From contig WHTL01000170.1 in the NCBI GenBank assembly GCA_009377735.1, forward strand, positions 1 through 8,251: a stretch of DNA of 8,251 bases, in the 5' to 3' direction. Source of the DNA: Acidimicrobiia bacterium. GTDB taxonomy: Bacteria > Actinomycetota > Acidimicrobiia > Spongiisociales > ZC4RG35. A program made the position numbers and the translations under genes. The notes under the pieces were generated by a model. The model had not been told where the DNA came from. It made no database searches and worked only from the letters and a program-made list of their open reading frames with translations. This document shows positions 1-6,219 of the stretch, piece after piece (within the stretch, counting starts at the first letter, position 1; each line of letters begins with the position of its first letter).

Positions 1-1926
1 GCGGACCCCCGCGGCCCGGGCGATCGCAGCGTCGCGCACCGCGTCGCCGACGAACAGGATGTCGTTGGGAGCGACGCCGATCGCGGCCGCCCAGGACCGG
101 AGTTGCGCCACCTTGGGACGGTCCGGCCGCCAGCCGTCGACGGCAGCTGCGCGCTGGGCCAGCCCGTAGCGCTGGCAAAACTCCCCGACGAGCTCAGCGC
201 GCGTGCTGCTGCAGACGAGGGCGGCGACGTCGGCGCGCCGGAGGCGCTCGATGGCCGCTCCCGCGTCCGCGAACGGTCGGCATCCTCCCATGAGGCCTTC
301 CTTGGCGGCTTCGAAAGCGACGGCGATCTCGTCGAGGCATGGGTGGCCGTAGGCGATGGCGTCGAGCTGCGTCCGGAAGTCGTCGCCGGCGGTCGCTAGG
401 TAGCGGCTCGTGGCTTCGCCGGGCGGCATGCCGCACTCACGCGAGAGCAGGTCGGCCGCGAGCTTCGCGAGCGTCCCCATGGAGTCTGCCACCGTGCCGT
501 CGAAGTCGAACGCCACGGCACGCACCCCCATGTAGTCGGCTCCCGGTCCGCCCGCCCACCAGGACGCCCCCAGCCGCACGCTCACGATCCCCGAACAGAG
601 GACCGCCACGACGGCGAGCGCGGCCAGCAGCGAGCTGGCATGCACTTCTGCGCCCAAGGCGCCGAGCGTCAGGATCAGCAGTCGCAGGTCGCGCCCGCGG
701 CCGCCCGCGAGGAGGACACCGTGGTAGGTGTGGCCGAGGTCGACCGCGGCCTTGGCTGTGGTGTAGCTGACGAGCAGGTGCCCCACGAGCGCGAGGCCGG
801 CGACGGTTATCACCACCGGCACCTGCGCCGCCCCAAGATGGCCGGCGAGGTCCCCCGCGGTGGCGAGGTAGATGGCGGCGCCGGTAAAGAGCAGTCCGTC
901 CGCCGCCCGGTCGAGGACCGCATCGAAGAACGAACCGAAGCGCGACGAGCGGTGCGCTAGGCGGGCGATCTCGCCGTCGCTGCCGTCGAGGACGCTTGCC
1001 GCCGTGACGAGGACCGCGGCGACCACCGGGGCGTGGGCGGCCAGGGCCGCCGCGGCGGCGAACGCGACGGCGAACGCGGCAATCGTGACCTGGTTCGGGG
1101 TGATCGAGGGGAAGACCCAGAGCAGTGCCGGGGTCACGAAGCGCTGCGAAACCGCGCGGTTCAGGCGCGTCGCCACGGCACCGTCGAGCGCCTTACCGGT
1201 GCTTCGGAACAGGTACCGGTTGCCGCGGCGGCGGTCGGTCGGGGTGTCGACGTCAAACCACCATTCATCGGCCTCGAGAGGCAGGGCGCGTGCCGTGCCG
1301 AGGCCGGCGAGCATTTGCACGGCATCCGCGAAAGCGGTGTCGCCGCATGCAGCTACCTCCTCGACCGCGTCGAGCACCGCAGCGCTGCAGACGAAGGCGC
1401 CTACGTCGAACGCGTCGTAAGCGGGCAGCATTTTGCCGATGGCGTCGACGCGGTCGCCGGTGAGTCGAACCTTCATAGCGTCGACCGGGTCGACACCGGC
1501 GGCCCGTCCGAGCGAGCGGTCCACAGCAACGACGACCTCGCCCGGTCGCACCGACGTCGTCCGCAGTCGGCGCAGCAGTGCCGACGCGAAGACGTGATCG
1601 GCCATCACCAACACGAAGGGGGAGTCGCCGACGATGTCCTTCGCGGCGAGGACGGAGAGTCCGTTGCCCTCCCGATAGAGCGCGTTGTGGACGACAGCAA
1701 CGTGCAACCCTCGGCGACGGCTCACGTCGAGGGCCTCCCGGGCGACACGTTCGTGTTCGTGGCCAACCACTACCACGACTTCGTCGAAGCCGGCCTCGTG
1801 CGCCGCGGCGATCGACCGTTCCAGGAGTGTCATACCCCCAACCCGAACCAGAGGTTTCGCACCCACCTTCGGTTGGAGGCGCGATCCAACCCCGGCGGCA
1901 AGCACGACAAGTCGGGACGTCTGCAT
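1..1926 (-). CDS. Three-domain inositol-phosphate cytidylyltransferase / CDP-alcohol phosphotransferase (DIPP-synthase-like) / HAD phosphatase, C-terminus cut by window edge
   Basis: One frame without stops, 642 codons from an ATG at 1926, leaving the window before its stop. Residues 1-242 are a nucleotidyltransferase: VVLAAGVGSRL near residue 7, K24-P25, EGNGLS (86-91), MADH (108-111), FDVGAF (173-178) and WFDVDTPTD (223-231), matching CTP:inositol-1-phosphate cytidylyltransferase. Residues about 263-452 are a multi-pass membrane CDP-alcohol phosphotransferase with the whole motif D314, D317-G318, A321-R322, G331, D335, D339. Residues 466-642 are a HAD phosphatase: D474-x-D476-GT, CSST (572-575), K605 and GD...D (627-632), with a helical cap between motifs I and II. 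Domains 1 and 2 together resemble the enzyme that makes CDP-inositol and condenses it with inositol-1-phosphate to phospho-di-myo-inositol phosphate; the HAD could remove the extra phosphate (inference). Other phosphodiester or lipid products remain possible. AAGGAG at 1940-1945 lies 13 nt before the ATG, rather far, but the N-terminal motif sits where the family starts. Confidence 0.88.
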   Translation of the reverse strand, partial: MQTSRLVVLAAGVGSRLQPKVGAKPLVRVGGMTLLERSIAAAHEAGFDEVVVVVGHEHERVAREALDVSRRRGLHVAVVHNALYREGNGLSVLAAKDIVGDSPFVLVMADHVFASALLRRLRTTSVRPGEVVVAVDRSLGRAAGVDPVDAMKVRLTGDRVDAIGKMLPAYDAFDVGAFVCSAAVLDAVEEVAACGDTAFADAVQMLAGLGTARALPLEADEWWFDVDTPTDRRRGNRYLFRSTGKALDGAVATRLNRAVSQRFVTPALLWVFPSITPNQVTIAAFAVAFAAAAALAAHAPVVAAVLVTAASVLDGSDGEIARLAHRSSRFGSFFDAVLDRAADGLLFTGAAIYLATAGDLAGHLGAAQVPVVITVAGLALVGHLLVSYTTAKAAVDLGHTYHGVLLAGGRGRDLRLLILTLGALGAEVHASSLLAALAVVAVLCSGIVSVRLGASWWAGGPGADYMGVRAVAFDFDGTVADSMGTLAKLAADLLSRECGMPPGEATSRYLATAGDDFRTQLDAIAYGHPCLDEIAVAFEAAKEGLMGGCRPFADAGAAIERLRRADVAALVCSSTRAELVGEFCQRYGLAQRAAAVDGWRPDRPKVAQLRSWAAAIGVAPNDILFVGDAVRDAAIARAAGVR

Positions 1927-2294
1927 GCTTCTCGATCTTCTCCTTGCTGTAATCCCGAATGAGCTGCCCCGGGATGGATGCAGTTCGGGTTAGTTAGGCC
2001 AGGTCGTAGTGGCCAGGTTTTGACCATACCACTGGGTGCTTCAACACATAGATGTCGTGCTCAACCGGTGGGATGTCGCCTATTGCGGTGGAGGCCGATT
2101 GTGTTGACCATCGATCCGCTCCATGATCACGATCTCGAGCCAGTAGCGGCGGAAACAGTCCTTTGTAATCGACTGGCCGGCCTCGAGGAGCATTCCTGCA
2201 CCGGCCGATGATCTGCCGGACAGGACACTAGCGCCAGATCGGTGCCACAACCCCAGAAGGCGGAGCACAGGAGTCCATTATCAGCCGTGATCGG
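1927..2294. other. Gene-poor region upstream of the inositol-phosphate gene
   Basis: These 368 bases hold no gene I can name. The promoter of the minus-strand gene ending its leader at 1927 must lie here, but I see no convincing -35/-10 pair. A short direct repeat is present at 1997-2018. On the minus strand 1994-2227 stays open for 77 codons and ends in a natural-looking tail (about 'WSKPGHYDLA', then TAA), but it has no ATG, GTG or TTG at its head. It may be the end of a decayed gene. Base composition is visibly lower in GC than in the gene to the left. Confidence 0.5.
1997..2018 (+). repeat. Short direct repeat GGCCAGGT x2
   Basis: The octamer GGCCAGGT occurs at 1997-2004 and again at 2011-2018, a 14-base period. 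It lies 70-90 bases upstream of the inositol-phosphate gene start, a plausible place for a regulator site, but a chance repeat cannot be excluded. Confidence 0.35.
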
Positions 2295-2680
2295 TCAACG
2301 ACGTTGTGCGACCGTGGCCGCGAACGCCGACGCGCCCGCTGCCCACGTCAAGTCAAGGTCGCTCTCCCAAAATCGCTGGTCGATCTCAAGGATCGTCATG
2401 CCATGAGCGAAGGACCACAGCGCTCGGCCCAAGCTTGGGTCGCCGGTCACCACGAAGAATGGTTCACCGGTCCACTCCTCCAGTCCTGGCGCCAGGTCGC
2501 TCCGAGGAAGTGGGCCTACCGTGCCAAGGCGATACACGTTTGGATTCGCGAGCGCGAATCTCCGGTATGCCAAAGAAGTACACCAATCGGGTCGGGCCGA
2601 TCAGCGGCGGTGTGCAGTTCAGCTCCCAACTCATACAAGCCCTGCTCGATCAGCGCCACATTGAGCGCTGACCGTTCCCA
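2295..2680 (-). pseudogene. TetR-family regulator remnant (C-terminal WHG-type ligand domain only, frameshifted)
   Basis: The minus strand from 2573 to 2295 encodes a typical TetR C-terminal domain: AYRRFALANPNVYRL, LEEWTG, RALWSFAHGMTILEI, RFWESDLDLTW. In the next reading frame, 2680 to about 2575, is the preceding part: RSALNVALIEQGLYELGAEL, then AADRPDPIG. In intact relatives that segment directly follows the helix-turn-helix and leads into 'AYRRFA', so one base (or one plus a multiple of three) is missing near 2568-2580. Upstream of 'RSAL' (about 2675) no helix-turn-helix follows in any frame; the sequence turns into the leader of the plus-strand UPF0158-MNT gene. The regulator is therefore broken twice: DNA-binding half lost and the rest frameshifted. 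The TTG at 2573 gives a 92-codon open stretch, but I do not expect a working protein. Confidence 0.75.
2651..2670. repeat. Inverted repeat CAGCGC-N8-GCGCTG
   Basis: A perfect 6-bp inverted repeat with an 8-base loop, at the broken end of the TetR remnant and about 70-120 bases upstream of the UPF0158-MNT start. It could be a leftover operator or a rearrangement scar; no T-tract follows, so it is not a terminator. Confidence 0.35.
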
Positions 2681-2736
2681 TTCTCCATGTTGTCTTGGTC
2701 GCAGAACGGCTATCCCATGAGAATCCTTGAGCGAGG

Positions 2737-2773
2737 TATGCTGTTTGTGTCGAGCGAGATGAAGGAGATGATG
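2737..2773 (+). promoter_or_regulatory. Likely -10 element and ribosome binding site of the UPF0158-MNT/HEPN operon
   Basis: TATGCT at 2737-2742 fits the actinobacterial -10 pattern TAnnnT; no good -35 is seen. GAAGGAG at 2761-2767 is a strong Shine-Dalgarno sequence. Three in-frame ATGs follow back to back (2768, 2771, 2774), and the last has the ideal 6-base spacing. This decides the start chosen for the gene, against the upstream in-frame ATGs at 2687, 2717, 2738 and 2759, which lack such a site. Confidence 0.5.
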
Positions 2774-3547
2774 ATGCTCGATTTGTCGTCTATTGATCTC
2801 GAGATGCTGGCCGTGGCCCTTGAGGATCATTCCTACGAATCGTCGTGGTGGTTCGACCCGGCTACCGGCGCGTTGGAGTTCTGCTCGGTGGATGATGACC
2901 CCGAGGACTTCGAGTCACGAGATGTCGTATACGTCCACCCGGAGGACTCTCGTGAGGCTTATCAGGACATGGTGGAGTTCACCCGCCTGGTGGGTGAGGC
3001 GAGGACGAGGGATTTGTTGTCTCGCGCCATTGAGGGTCGTGGGGCGTTCCGACGGTTCAAGGACACTCTGTTCGAGTTCCCGGAGCTTCGAGAAGAATGG
3101 TTTTCCTTCCACGACCGGAGAAGTCAACGCCGAGCACTGGAATGGTTGGCCGATAGGAGTCTGGTCGCCGGGGATGCGATCCGAGGGACGCTGGCCAGCC
3201 TCGACGACCATCCCAAGCGTGTCGGTCCTCTCGGGGCGGAAGGGATTGCCGAGCTGGCGGCGGCTGGACTGGGTGACCTTTATGGCGACCGCCTGGTGCG
3301 AGTCGTCTTGTATGGCTCCCATGCTCGGGGGGAGGCAGGGTCCGAGTCGGATATCGACCTGTTGGTGGTGTTGGGGGATATGGATTCACCCTGGGAGGAG
3401 CTCCGGCGTATGGACGAGCTCTTGTGGCGGCTGTCATTCGAACACGACGTCACGTTGTCGGCGCTTCCGGTAACCGAGAACCAGTTCAGACGGTCGGGTA
3501 AACCGGTGCTGGCCGAGGCGCGCTCGCACGGCAAGACGGTGGCGTGA
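2774..3547 (+). CDS. UPF0158 domain fused to minimal nucleotidyltransferase (MNT), probable MntA-type antitoxin
   Basis: 257 residues from ATG 2774 (286 if ATG 2687 is used). Residues 1 to about 130 match UPF0158, a family of unknown function: LEMLAVALED at the start, a YVHPEDSREAYQDM segment (53-66), EGRGAFRRFKD (87-97), EEWFSFHD (107-114) and RALEWL (120-125). A short linker (130-165) leads to a nucleotidyltransferase of the MNT type: VVLYGSHARGE (177-187), SDIDLLV (192-198), giving the full GS-x10-DxD signature with G181, S182, D193, D195, and a third acidic residue at D225 in a later strand. All three metal-binding acids are present, so the domain should be active. The stop overlaps the start of the HEPN gene by 4 bases (GTGA), so both are made together. 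MntA antitoxins silence HEPN toxins by adding AMP; that role is inferred here. The UPF0158 part may bind the target, the partner or RNA; nothing in the sequence decides this. Confidence 0.85.
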   Translation: MLDLSSIDLEMLAVALEDHSYESSWWFDPATGALEFCSVDDDPEDFESRDVVYVHPEDSREAYQDMVEFTRLVGEARTRDLLSRAIEGRGAFRRFKDTLFEFPELREEWFSFHDRRSQRRALEWLADRSLVAGDAIRGTLASLDDHPKRVGPLGAEGIAELAAAGLGDLYGDRLVRVVLYGSHARGEAGSESDIDLLVVLGDMDSPWEELRRMDELLWRLSFEHDVTLSALPVTENQFRRSGKPVLAEARSHGKTVA

Positions 3548-3924
3548 GCGTCATAGAAGAGGGCATGATGCGATGCTGGGACGAGATTGCCGCTGCCAAG
3601 GTCCTCGCAAGAGAGGGGTTTGCTGCTCAAGCCGTAAGCCGCTGCTACTGCGCCGGATTCTATGCAGCCGAGGCGGCTCTACTCAGTCTGGGTGAGTCCA
3701 GATCGAAACACGCCGGGGTCATCTCGGCCTTCGGTCAGCTCGTCGTCAAAGGAGAAGGGGTCGACGAAAGCGCCGGTCGACTGTTGCGCTCTCTGTACGA
3801 CCGCCGGAGCCACGCCGACCACGACCTCGATCCGGTACCGCAAGAGGTAGCTGATCAGGCAATCGACGACGCCGAATCGGTAGCTCGAGTCATTCGGGAC
3901 TGGCTCGAGCAACGGTCCCCGTGA
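3544..3924 (+). CDS. HEPN-domain protein, probable HepT-type ribonuclease toxin of the MNT/HEPN pair
   Basis: 126 residues. GTG start at 3544 lies inside the stop of the preceding gene; no separate Shine-Dalgarno sequence is seen, so translation is probably coupled. The protein is all helical. Typical HEPN features are the SRCYCAGFYAAEAALLSLG stretch (32-50), SKHAGV (54-59), and the late motif R88-SHAD-H93, which satisfies Rx4H, the ribonuclease signature. Next follows DLDPVPQEVADQAIDDAE, also usual in the family. Compared with relatives that carry 'ADY' here, H93 replaces the tyrosine; compared with HepT toxins that read Rx4HxY, the residue two after the histidine is L95, not tyrosine. The usual AMP-acceptor position is therefore missing; Y85, three residues before R88, is the nearest tyrosine. 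It could alternatively be a non-toxic HEPN partner of the nucleotidyltransferase. Confidence 0.85.
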   Translation: MSVIEEGMMRCWDEIAAAKVLAREGFAAQAVSRCYCAGFYAAEAALLSLGESRSKHAGVISAFGQLVVKGEGVDESAGRLLRSLYDRRSHADHDLDPVPQEVADQAIDDAESVARVIRDWLEQRSP

Positions 3925-4019
3925 AGGTTCTGGACGCTCCGGACAGGACTTCCGAGAACGACAATGCAGGGTCTCAACGCGTTCGTTTGGGAGTGGTTGT
4001 CCGCTCGTACATTTTCGCC

Positions 4020-4229
4020 TTATTCGGCTATCTCGACCATCCGGTCGAGGGCTTCTCGACGCTTCGATGAGCGTTGATCGCGGAATTCGAGGACGTCCGC
4101 CAGCTTGATTCGACGATGCCGACCTGGCTGTTCATAGGGAATCTCTCCATCCTCCAACACCTTCACAAGGGTGGGGCGGCTGATGCCGAGCAGTTCGGCT
4201 GCCTCCTGGGTGGTGAGTCGATGGTACAA
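4020..4229 (-). CDS. Excisionase-type helix-turn-helix antitoxin, probably N-terminally truncated orphan
   Basis: 69 residues from a TTG at 4229, ending in TAA. It has a MerR/excisionase winged helix-turn-helix: LTTQEAAELLGISRPTLVKV (5-24) for the recognition helix, then GEIPYEQPGRHRRI (28-41) for the wing, and a charged helical tail (RSSKRREALDRMVEIAE). This type commonly precedes a PIN-domain toxin as its antitoxin, usually with some 50-60 further residues before 'LTTQEA'. Here the frame stays open upstream and still looks related (LLRRTVTIAAL), but it contains no good start codon and runs into the end of the CAP-SLH gene, whose stop is at 4267. No Shine-Dalgarno sequence precedes the TTG. 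No PIN toxin follows: only 95 bases separate it from the convergent HEPN gene. It may be a remnant or a small stand-alone regulator. Confidence 0.65.
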   Translation of the reverse strand: MYHRLTTQEAAELLGISRPTLVKVLEDGEIPYEQPGRHRRIKLADVLEFRDQRSSKRREALDRMVEIAE

Positions 4230-4266
4230 CGCGGCAATGGTTACCGTCCGGCGCAGAAGACTCGCT

Positions 4267-6003
4267 TCAGGGTTGGATGAGGGCCCGGTTCAAGAAGGCG
4301 GCCATCTGCCCTCTGGTTACATCCTCCGTGGGGCAAAACTGATTGTTCTGGGGAGGATTGCACCCTCGTGTGATCCCTTCTTGAGCCAACGCATCGATGT
4401 CTTCCTTGAACACCGAACCCTCTGTGTCCACGAAGCCCTGATCGGAGGCTGCGGGTAGATCCAACCCGCGCACCAGGAACGCCGCCATCTGCCCTCTGGT
4501 GACGTCCTCTGTGGGGCAGAACCGATCATTGGCCGGCGGGTTACAACCCCGCGTTACGTCTGCCTGAGCCAGGGCATCGATGTCTTCTTTGAACACCGAA
4601 CCGTCGGTGTCAGCGAAACCCTGATCGGGAGCGTCCGGAAGATCGAGGCCCCGCACGATGAACGCGGCCATCTGTCCTCTGGTCACATCCTCATTCGGGC
4701 AGAACAATGTGTTCTCCGGTGGGTTGCAACCGAGGGTGATCCCAACATCGGCGATGCAGGCGATGTCATCTTCGAACAGATGCCCCTCGGTGTCGGAGAA
4801 CGACGACTCACAGTCACCAGACGGTGGCTGAGGCATCGTCGTTGTGGTTGTAGTGGTCGGTGTGGGCGAGTCAGAACAAGGGATGTCGAAGGGTGGAGGC
4901 GCAGACCCCGAGCGGTCGGGATCGAACACGACAACCCGGTAACAGTGATCGACCGTGTTGCCCCGGAGTTCGATTCCACTCACCCGGACATCAACCACTA
5001 CGTCACCACCGGTGGCGTCCACGGCCAAGCCCTCGCCGTAAAGGCCGCCACAGAAGAAGGCGTGACCATCGCACTTCTCTCCTCGTGCCGGGCCCGGGAT
5101 TACCTCACCGGGGGTGAAGTCCCATACGATCTGTGGACCCAGGGCTGCGTTCCCGGTGTGCACCACGTCGACCGGGACTTCCGCGTCCTGGTACGTCATC
5201 GTCACGTTGGCGTTAGAGAAGTCCGCGTCCCCGTTTGACCCGTGATAGGCGAGCGACCAGCGGAACGGGGTGACGTGCATCGGTATGTACCCTTCCGTGG
5301 GCCAGGCTATGAACTCATCTGTCCTGGCAGTTCGGTTCTCCGGGATGAGCACCACCGACGAGGTCGCCGGATCCCCTGAGGGGTTGGTGGCCCCATAACC
5401 GATGGGGCGTACCTGGGGGAGAAGCATCCACTGCCGGTGGGCAACGCGGGTGTTGTTGTCCTCGTGGTCGTTCATCAAGCGGATCGCATCAACCGCAAGC
5501 AAACTGCTCGGTCCGGCAGCCAGATTGGAACGCCCTGCCCCCTCGGCTCGTTGCTCGGTGTAGCAGTCCCAAGTCGGCGGAGGGTTGTGTGGGTTATCAC
5601 CATCGAAGACGCGCTCGATGTTTGCTGCTAGAAGGAGAGCGGCGCCCGATGCCATGTTGTCGAGTTGGGCGCTACGGGAGAGCGGTGCAGCACCCGTCAT
5701 GTCCCGGAACCAGTTGATCTGCGACAAAGCGGCCTGACCCAGTGATGGGGGGATCGTCCCTTCGTTACAGGCCGGGTCGAGATCGCCGGTCCATGCAGGG
5801 TCAGCGGGCACTGCCGCGATGGGTTGGATGACCTCGTTTTCGAAACTGGCTGCTACCTCGCCCCTGTCACGGACGTCGAGTGTGTCGGTTGACTCGTGGT
5901 CCGCCCGGGCGGTGTCATCGGCGACAGCGACCAAACCTGTTAGGCCCATCAACAAGGCCACCGTCATTGCTGCCCCTGAACCCAAACCGATTAGCCGTGC
6001 CAT
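4267..6003 (-). CDS. Secreted CAP/SCP-like domain protein with three C-terminal S-layer-homology modules
   Basis: 578 residues. AAGGAGGG (6010-6017) sits 6 bases before the ATG. An N-terminal signal peptide (residues 1 to about 28, hydrophobic core 12-27, cleavage probably after AVA or ARA) sends it out of the cell. Residues about 85-215 form a CAP-like domain: SQINWFRDMTG, NPHNPP with H139, EGAGRSNLAAG, and HRQWMLLPQVRPIGYG (189-204). A beta-rich stretch of unknown role follows (about 220-370). A Pro/Thr-rich linker (376-396, with a run of seven threonines) leads to three SLH modules at 402-462, 463-523 and 524-578, which should hold it on the cell envelope. Each SLH module has a cysteine pair (GCNPP...FCP), suggesting a disulfide. 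CAP proteins outside animals have varied or unknown activities, so I assign no reaction. It is transcribed alone as far as can be seen. Confidence 0.88.
   Translation of the reverse strand: MARLIGLGSGAAMTVALLMGLTGLVAVADDTARADHESTDTLDVRDRGEVAASFENEVIQPIAAVPADPAWTGDLDPACNEGTIPPSLGQAALSQINWFRDMTGAAPLSRSAQLDNMASGAALLLAANIERVFDGDNPHNPPPTWDCYTEQRAEGAGRSNLAAGPSSLLAVDAIRLMNDHEDNNTRVAHRQWMLLPQVRPIGYGATNPSGDPATSSVVLIPENRTARTDEFIAWPTEGYIPMHVTPFRWSLAYHGSNGDADFSNANVTMTYQDAEVPVDVVHTGNAALGPQIVWDFTPGEVIPGPARGEKCDGHAFFCGGLYGEGLAVDATGGDVVVDVRVSGIELRGNTVDHCYRVVVFDPDRSGSAPPPFDIPCSDSPTPTTTTTTTMPQPPSGDCESSFSDTEGHLFEDDIACIADVGITLGCNPPENTLFCPNEDVTRGQMAAFIVRGLDLPDAPDQGFADTDGSVFKEDIDALAQADVTRGCNPPANDRFCPTEDVTRGQMAAFLVRGLDLPAASDQGFVDTEGSVFKEDIDALAQEGITRGCNPPQNNQFCPTEDVTRGQMAAFLNRALIQP
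4270..4800 (-). repeat. Three tandem SLH-module repeats, 183-bp period
   Basis: The 61-codon module recurs at 4800-4618, 4617-4435 and 4434-4270, the last ending 6 codons early. DNA similarity is highest around the part coding VTRGQMAAF. The second and third copies are closest to each other (both contain GSVFKEDIDALAQ), which points to a recent duplication of that pair. Confidence 0.85.
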
Positions 6004-6090
6004 TGGTGTCCCTCCTTCGCTCTCCGTCTATTCCCTACCCAGCATGCCACACGCATGGGCCATCGGTCCAATGCAAACGCGACGTGACGA

Positions 6091-6219
6091 CTAGTCGAGG
6101 ACGGGCTCGTATTCGTACATTTCATGGGGGTCGTCGATGTCCGTTCGGGTGTCTGAAACCGCCTCGATCGAGATCCCGGGCGTGGGTAGAAGCTGGGGTT
6201 GTTGTGGAAATCGGGTCAT
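6091..6219 (-). CDS. Possible small acidic protein overlapping the LLM gene stop
   Basis: 42 codons from an ATG at 6219 to TAG at 6091. The start overlaps the TGA of the luciferase-like gene in an ATGA, the usual arrangement for coupled translation. The product has a Pro/Gln-rich head (FPQQPQLLPTPG) and a strongly acidic tail (DTRTDIDDPHEMYEYEPVLD). I do not recognise a family. The tail has protein-like composition, but the ORF is short. It could instead be the displaced end of the luciferase-like gene after a frameshift, since that protein's own last 20 residues look unnatural. Confidence 0.35.
   Translation of the reverse strand: MTRFPQQPQLLPTPGISIEAVSDTRTDIDDPHEMYEYEPVLD

Noticed and set aside
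103..960. Several plus-strand and one minus-strand (194-436) open frames
   Set aside because: They overlap the HAD and membrane domains in other frames and have shadow-like composition (Arg/Pro/Ala-rich).
1033..1962. 309-codon plus-strand open frame
   Set aside because: It is antisense to the strongly supported three-domain gene. Its translation is Arg/Gly/His-rich without any motif; high GC removes stops from the opposite strand.
2080..2268. 62-codon minus-strand ORF with GTG start
   Set aside because: No recognisable motif, and it overlaps another open frame (1994-2227) that looks at least as protein-like. Not enough to call a gene.
2304..2720. Plus-strand open frames over the TetR remnant
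   Set aside because: The minus strand carries clear TetR ligand-domain homology; the plus frames have no motif.
2687..2773. Longer N-terminus for the UPF0158-MNT protein (ATG at 2687)
   Set aside because: There is no ribosome binding site there, the extra 29 residues lie outside the family, and a strong Shine-Dalgarno sequence precedes 2774.
3925..4019. Possible bidirectional terminator between convergent genes
   Set aside because: Only a 4-bp stem (CGGA/TCCG near 3940-3955) and no T-tract.
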